From contig DATNEW010000034.1 of NCBI GenBank assembly GCA_035606695.1, forward strand, positions 62,001 through 126,000: a DNA stretch of 64,000 nt, in the 5' to 3' direction. A model generated the notes under the pieces. The model had not been told where the DNA came from and did not search any database. It worked only from the letters and a program-made list of their open reading frames with translations. The position numbers and the translations under genes were made by a program. This document shows positions 61,560-64,000 of this stretch, piece after piece. How positions within the stretch are numbered: position 1 is the first letter of the stretch; the number at the start of each line of letters is the position of its first letter. This DNA is from Gemmatimonadaceae bacterium (lineage in GTDB: Bacteria; Gemmatimonadota; Gemmatimonadetes; Gemmatimonadales; Gemmatimonadaceae).

Positions 61560-62381
61560 GTGCACGAGCGCCTGTCGGCCGGCGGATTCGAGCTCGAGCT
61601 CCTCCACGGCTACGATCGGTTCTCGGCCGACGGTGAGTTGTCGTTTCGCGATCCCGGAAGCGCCGACGCCTGGCTGAAGGTTCTGGCCGGCGATCCGGGC
61701 GCCATGACCACGATTCGCCGCGTGCTCGCGGGCGTCGAATCGAATCGCACGCCCCTGCCGACGCGCGACGCCGACGTGCTTGCGCTCCTGTCACGGCGCA
61801 TCTCGGAAGGCCGCATCGTCGTCGCGCTCAACCGAGTCGGGCGCGGAGGCAGCGGCAGCGGGAGCGGGAGCTCGTCCTCGAGCACGTCGTCCACCTCGAC
61901 CACGGACTCATCGGCCGCATCGTCCGACGCAACAGCAGCCGCGGCCACTCAGACGACGAGTCCCGCGTCCGCGGCGGCGACGGCCGCCGCGGACGCCGCC
62001 CAGGCCCAGGCGGCCGAAGATGCCGCCATCGACTCCGAGGCACAGGCGGCAACCTTGCAGCAAGCGGCCGCCGACGGTACACCGTTTTGCGAGGAGTGTG
62101 AAAAAGCGAAGCAACGCGCCGCGGCGGCAACGGCGGCTGCGCCGGCAACGCAACCACCGCCGGCGCCCGTGACACCGCCGCCGCCACCAGCCGCGCCTCC
62201 GCCGCCGCCGCCGCCGCCGCCGGTCGCGGCATCTGCACCGCCGGCGCCGTCCGAAGCCATGGACGACACGGCGCTCGACGGCGACGCGCAAGCCGCGGTG
62301 CTTCAACAGGCGGCGGAAACCGGTGTGCCCTTCTGCGCGGAGTGCGAGGCGCGACGCAAAGCGCGCGAGGCCGCGACATGA
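61560..62381 (+). CDS. Low-complexity protein with duplicated CxxC motif
   Basis: A 273-residue protein from GTG 61560. A folded N-terminal part (~1-95, DAWLKVLAGDPGAMTTIRRVL...ADVLALLSRRI) leads to Ser/Thr/Ala-rich low complexity, then LQQAAADGTPFCEECEKAK (~165-183), a Pro/Ala linker with a run of prolines, and the same motif again as LQQAAETGVPFCAECEARR (~247-265). The C-x2-C pairs could bind zinc. The combination is seen next to T6SS spike genes; a role in loading or tip assembly is possible. ATGA overlap with the DUF4123 gene supports shared function. Confidence 0.72.
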   Translation: MHERLSAGGFELELLHGYDRFSADGELSFRDPGSADAWLKVLAGDPGAMTTIRRVLAGVESNRTPLPTRDADVLALLSRRISEGRIVVALNRVGRGGSGSGSGSSSSSTSSTSTTDSSAASSDATAAAATQTTSPASAAATAAADAAQAQAAEDAAIDSEAQAATLQQAAADGTPFCEECEKAKQRAAAATAAAPATQPPPAPVTPPPPPAAPPPPPPPPPVAASAPPAPSEAMDDTALDGDAQAAVLQQAAETGVPFCAECEARRKAREAAT

Positions 62382-62947
62382 CGGCGCCGAAAGCTGACGA
62401 CACGCTCGACGCCTTGATCGCGACTCTCTGGAATGGGCCCGCGACGGACGACGTGTACGCGATCCTCGATTGCGCGCGCGACCCAAGCATTCATCGCCTG
62501 ATTCACCAGCTCGCGCTCGACTACACGTGTCTGTTCCGCGGCCCGATCGCGCCCGCGCTCGACCGCTCCGCGCCGTACCTGGTTCACCTCTACCGCAATC
62601 ATCGCTTCACGACTGAGCTGCTGCGGCGCGGATGGGGAAAGAGTTGGGGCATCTTCATTCGCGGCGGCGAAGCGATGGAGGCGTTGCGCATACACTTCCG
62701 CCGCTTCCTGCGCGTCAAGGACGAACAGGGAAAGCGGCTCTTCTTCCGATACTACGATCCGCGTGTGCTGCGCGTGTTTCTCCCGACGTGCAATGCCGCC
62801 GAGCTGCGTTACATCTTCGGCCGCGCGGGCACGCTGTGCGCCGAACGCGAAGATGCGGCGTCGCTCCTATGCTATCGCGAGATCGGCGGACAGCTCGTGA
62901 CCGAGGAACTGCCGGTAACTGCCGCGGCGGAGCCCGGTGAGCCGTGA
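62378..62947 (+). CDS. DUF4123 T6SS effector adaptor
   Basis: A 189-residue protein from ATG 62378. The DUF4123 pattern is visible: VYAILDCARDPSIHRLIHQL, a core APYLVHL motif, LLRRGWGKSWGIFI, LRIHFRRFLRVKDEQGKRLFFRYYDPRVLRVFLP and CNAAELRYIFG. DUF4123 proteins (Tap/TEC) load a specific effector onto VgrG or PAAR. It is the last gene of the cluster; its client is probably the nuclease encoded on the opposite strand at the window edge. Confidence 0.9.
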   Translation: MTAPKADDTLDALIATLWNGPATDDVYAILDCARDPSIHRLIHQLALDYTCLFRGPIAPALDRSAPYLVHLYRNHRFTTELLRRGWGKSWGIFIRGGEAMEALRIHFRRFLRVKDEQGKRLFFRYYDPRVLRVFLPTCNAAELRYIFGRAGTLCAEREDAASLLCYREIGGQLVTEELPVTAAAEPGEP

Positions 62948-63206
62948 TGCTCACCATTCGCGACGAGCAATTCGCCGCATTCGACGTTGCGCAGCGCGAT
63001 GCTGTTTAGCGGCACGTCGTCGCGAGCATGTTCGGCAACGGCTGTCGCGCGCACGTCGTGAGTCGCGATGTCACCGTAGCGGCGTGGACGCCCCGGCCGC
63101 CGTCATCGACGCGCTGCCCGTGTTCTCGGAACCGCTCTGAGGCGACGGCCGACGCGACCGGCGTCGCCGAATGATCGGCAATTAGAAATCTCTAATAGCA
63201 CCGCCG

Positions 63207-64000
63207 TCACCCGTAATACGTCACGTTGTTCGAGACGGTCCAGGAGAGCTTCGGCCCCGCATTCCATTTCGCGGTAAACACGACGCCGTACAGCTTGGAG
63301 TCCGCCGGTCCGTGATTGTTCTGATTGACCGCATAGTAGCTCTTCGACGCGGCACCATAGTTCTGCCACGCGACCGGCTGATGCGTCGTGAGTCCGACGT
63401 CGTTCAACACACGCGCGCCGAGCGGATCCAGCATGCGCGACAGGCGGTCGATGACCCACTCGCGCGACATCTGATCCCCGACGTTCGGCGGCGCATGCGG
63501 ATTCTTCTTGAGCGTCTGCCCGACGCCTTTCGCCTCGACGATGACGTATTCGTCGTACCCGCCCGCGCCGTCCGGATGTCCCCAGATCTGATCGATGCCG
63601 CTGCCGGCATGGGTGTCGAAGCCCCACAACATCTGGTAGCCGGGGTACGTCGTGCCGAACGCCATCGCGCACGCCGCCGCGGCCTCGCCGGTCGCTTCCG
63701 TCTCGGCGCGATCGTTCACGCACGCGACCATGGCCGCGGTGACGGCCTGGAAGTGCGCGAGGAGCTTGCCTCCGAGTGCGTGCGGTGGATCGATCACCAT
63801 GCCTTGCGCCGGCGATGGCGCGGCGGGGATGAGGCCCTTGTAGGCCAGGCGGATCTTGGTTTTGGGAACCGGACCCTTCCAGGCATTGGCGGTCAAATCG
63901 GGACAGTACGCCGTGCCGTGAGGCGGATTGTTGACGAGATTGTTCGCTTCCGTTTGGGGCGGAGCGCTGGCGCTGCGGCCGCGCACCGCGTTGATGCGGT
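63207..64000 (-). CDS. C-terminal part of a probable nuclease effector (runs off the window)
   Basis: The frame is open to the right edge (a GTG at 63986 is available, but codons continue upstream), so this is the 3' end of a gene. The visible ~260 residues contain GFDTHAGSGIDQIWGH and DEYVIVEAKGVGQ, an Asp...Glu-x-Lys-type PD-(D/E)xK site as in polymorphic toxins and restriction-like nucleases. The N-terminal part seen has PPQTEANNL-type linker sequence. Its place right after the DUF4123 adaptor points to a T6SS DNase effector. The cognate immunity gene would normally follow its 3' end: the 259-bp strip 62948-63206 has none that I can support, only a small ATTAGA/TCTAAT hairpin at 63181-63196. 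Confidence 0.62.
   Translation of the reverse strand, partial: RINAVRGRSASAPPQTEANNLVNNPPHGTAYCPDLTANAWKGPVPKTKIRLAYKGLIPAAPSPAQGMVIDPPHALGGKLLAHFQAVTAAMVACVNDRAETEATGEAAAACAMAFGTTYPGYQMLWGFDTHAGSGIDQIWGHPDGAGGYDEYVIVEAKGVGQTLKKNPHAPPNVGDQMSREWVIDRLSRMLDPLGARVLNDVGLTTHQPVAWQNYGAASKSYYAVNQNNHGPADSKLYGVVFTAKWNAGPKLSWTVSNNVTYYG

Noticed and set aside
62937-63140. Possible immunity gene after the effector (67-codon frame)
   Set aside because: Very Arg-rich, no initiation signal, and on the opposite strand to the effector; composition looks like a shadow frame.

Overview
This is a GC-rich stretch of Gram-negative chromosome. Outer-membrane lipoproteins, a porin-like protein and a complete type VI secretion system (T6SS) show the two-membrane envelope. 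The overall style (very high GC, many alternative starts, short AAC/GC-type lipoboxes, large TPR regulators) would fit Gemmatimonadota, but no marker gene settles this and the assignment is a guess. No rRNA or CRISPR is present. One tRNA (Ile-GAU) is present.

Layout. (1) 1-13.1 kb, host core or accessory: an exported DUF4440 protein; a tight minus-strand operon of two lipoproteins, a 1598-residue TPR/HD-GYP/GGDEF/AAA/TPR regulator and a hybrid histidine kinase; an NRAMP-type transporter; a TetR-cupin operon with a clear palindromic operator; and an exported protein with a duplicated domain. (2) 13143-34472, an integrated mobile element of about 21 kb, visibly less GC-rich. It is bounded by 42-bp direct repeats of the 3' part of the tRNA-Ile gene. 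It carries a tyrosine integrase next to the intact tRNA, an excisionase-like gene, a primase/helicase-type replication gene followed by an iteron-like repeat cluster, an XRE regulator with twin operators, and defence cargo. (3) 34.6-41.5 kb, host: a porin / hybrid kinase / cupredoxin operon, a DUF4239 membrane protein and a chemotaxis receptor. (4) 41.7-62.9 kb, a one-direction T6SS cluster: tssJ-K-L-M-A-B-C-hcp-tssE-F-G-clpV-vgrG-PAAR-like, then a SPOR protein, a CxxC-repeat protein and a DUF4123 adaptor. (5) At the right edge lies the 3' end of a probable nuclease effector, on the opposite strand.

How the genes work together. The element is a defence island. On its left arm a Hachiman system (HamA nuclease, HamB helicase) is the distal part of a minus-strand run that starts with DUF2188, LRAT-like, Gly-rich and Cys-rich DUF4417-like genes. 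Divergent from it, behind a near-consensus sigma70-type promoter, lies a four-gene module that I do not recognise as a described system: winged-helix regulator; ImmA/IrrE metalloprotease fused to a TARG1/DarG-like macro domain; nucleotide kinase fused to an adenylosuccinate-synthetase domain whose catalytic Asp is replaced by Ser, as in phage PurZ; and a small protein with a DarT-like start. A one-polypeptide type IIL-like restriction-modification enzyme follows. The four-gene module is the best candidate for something new in the window: its parts suggest nucleotide or ADP-ribose sensing coupled to proteolysis and purine-nucleotide modification. That function is inference only.
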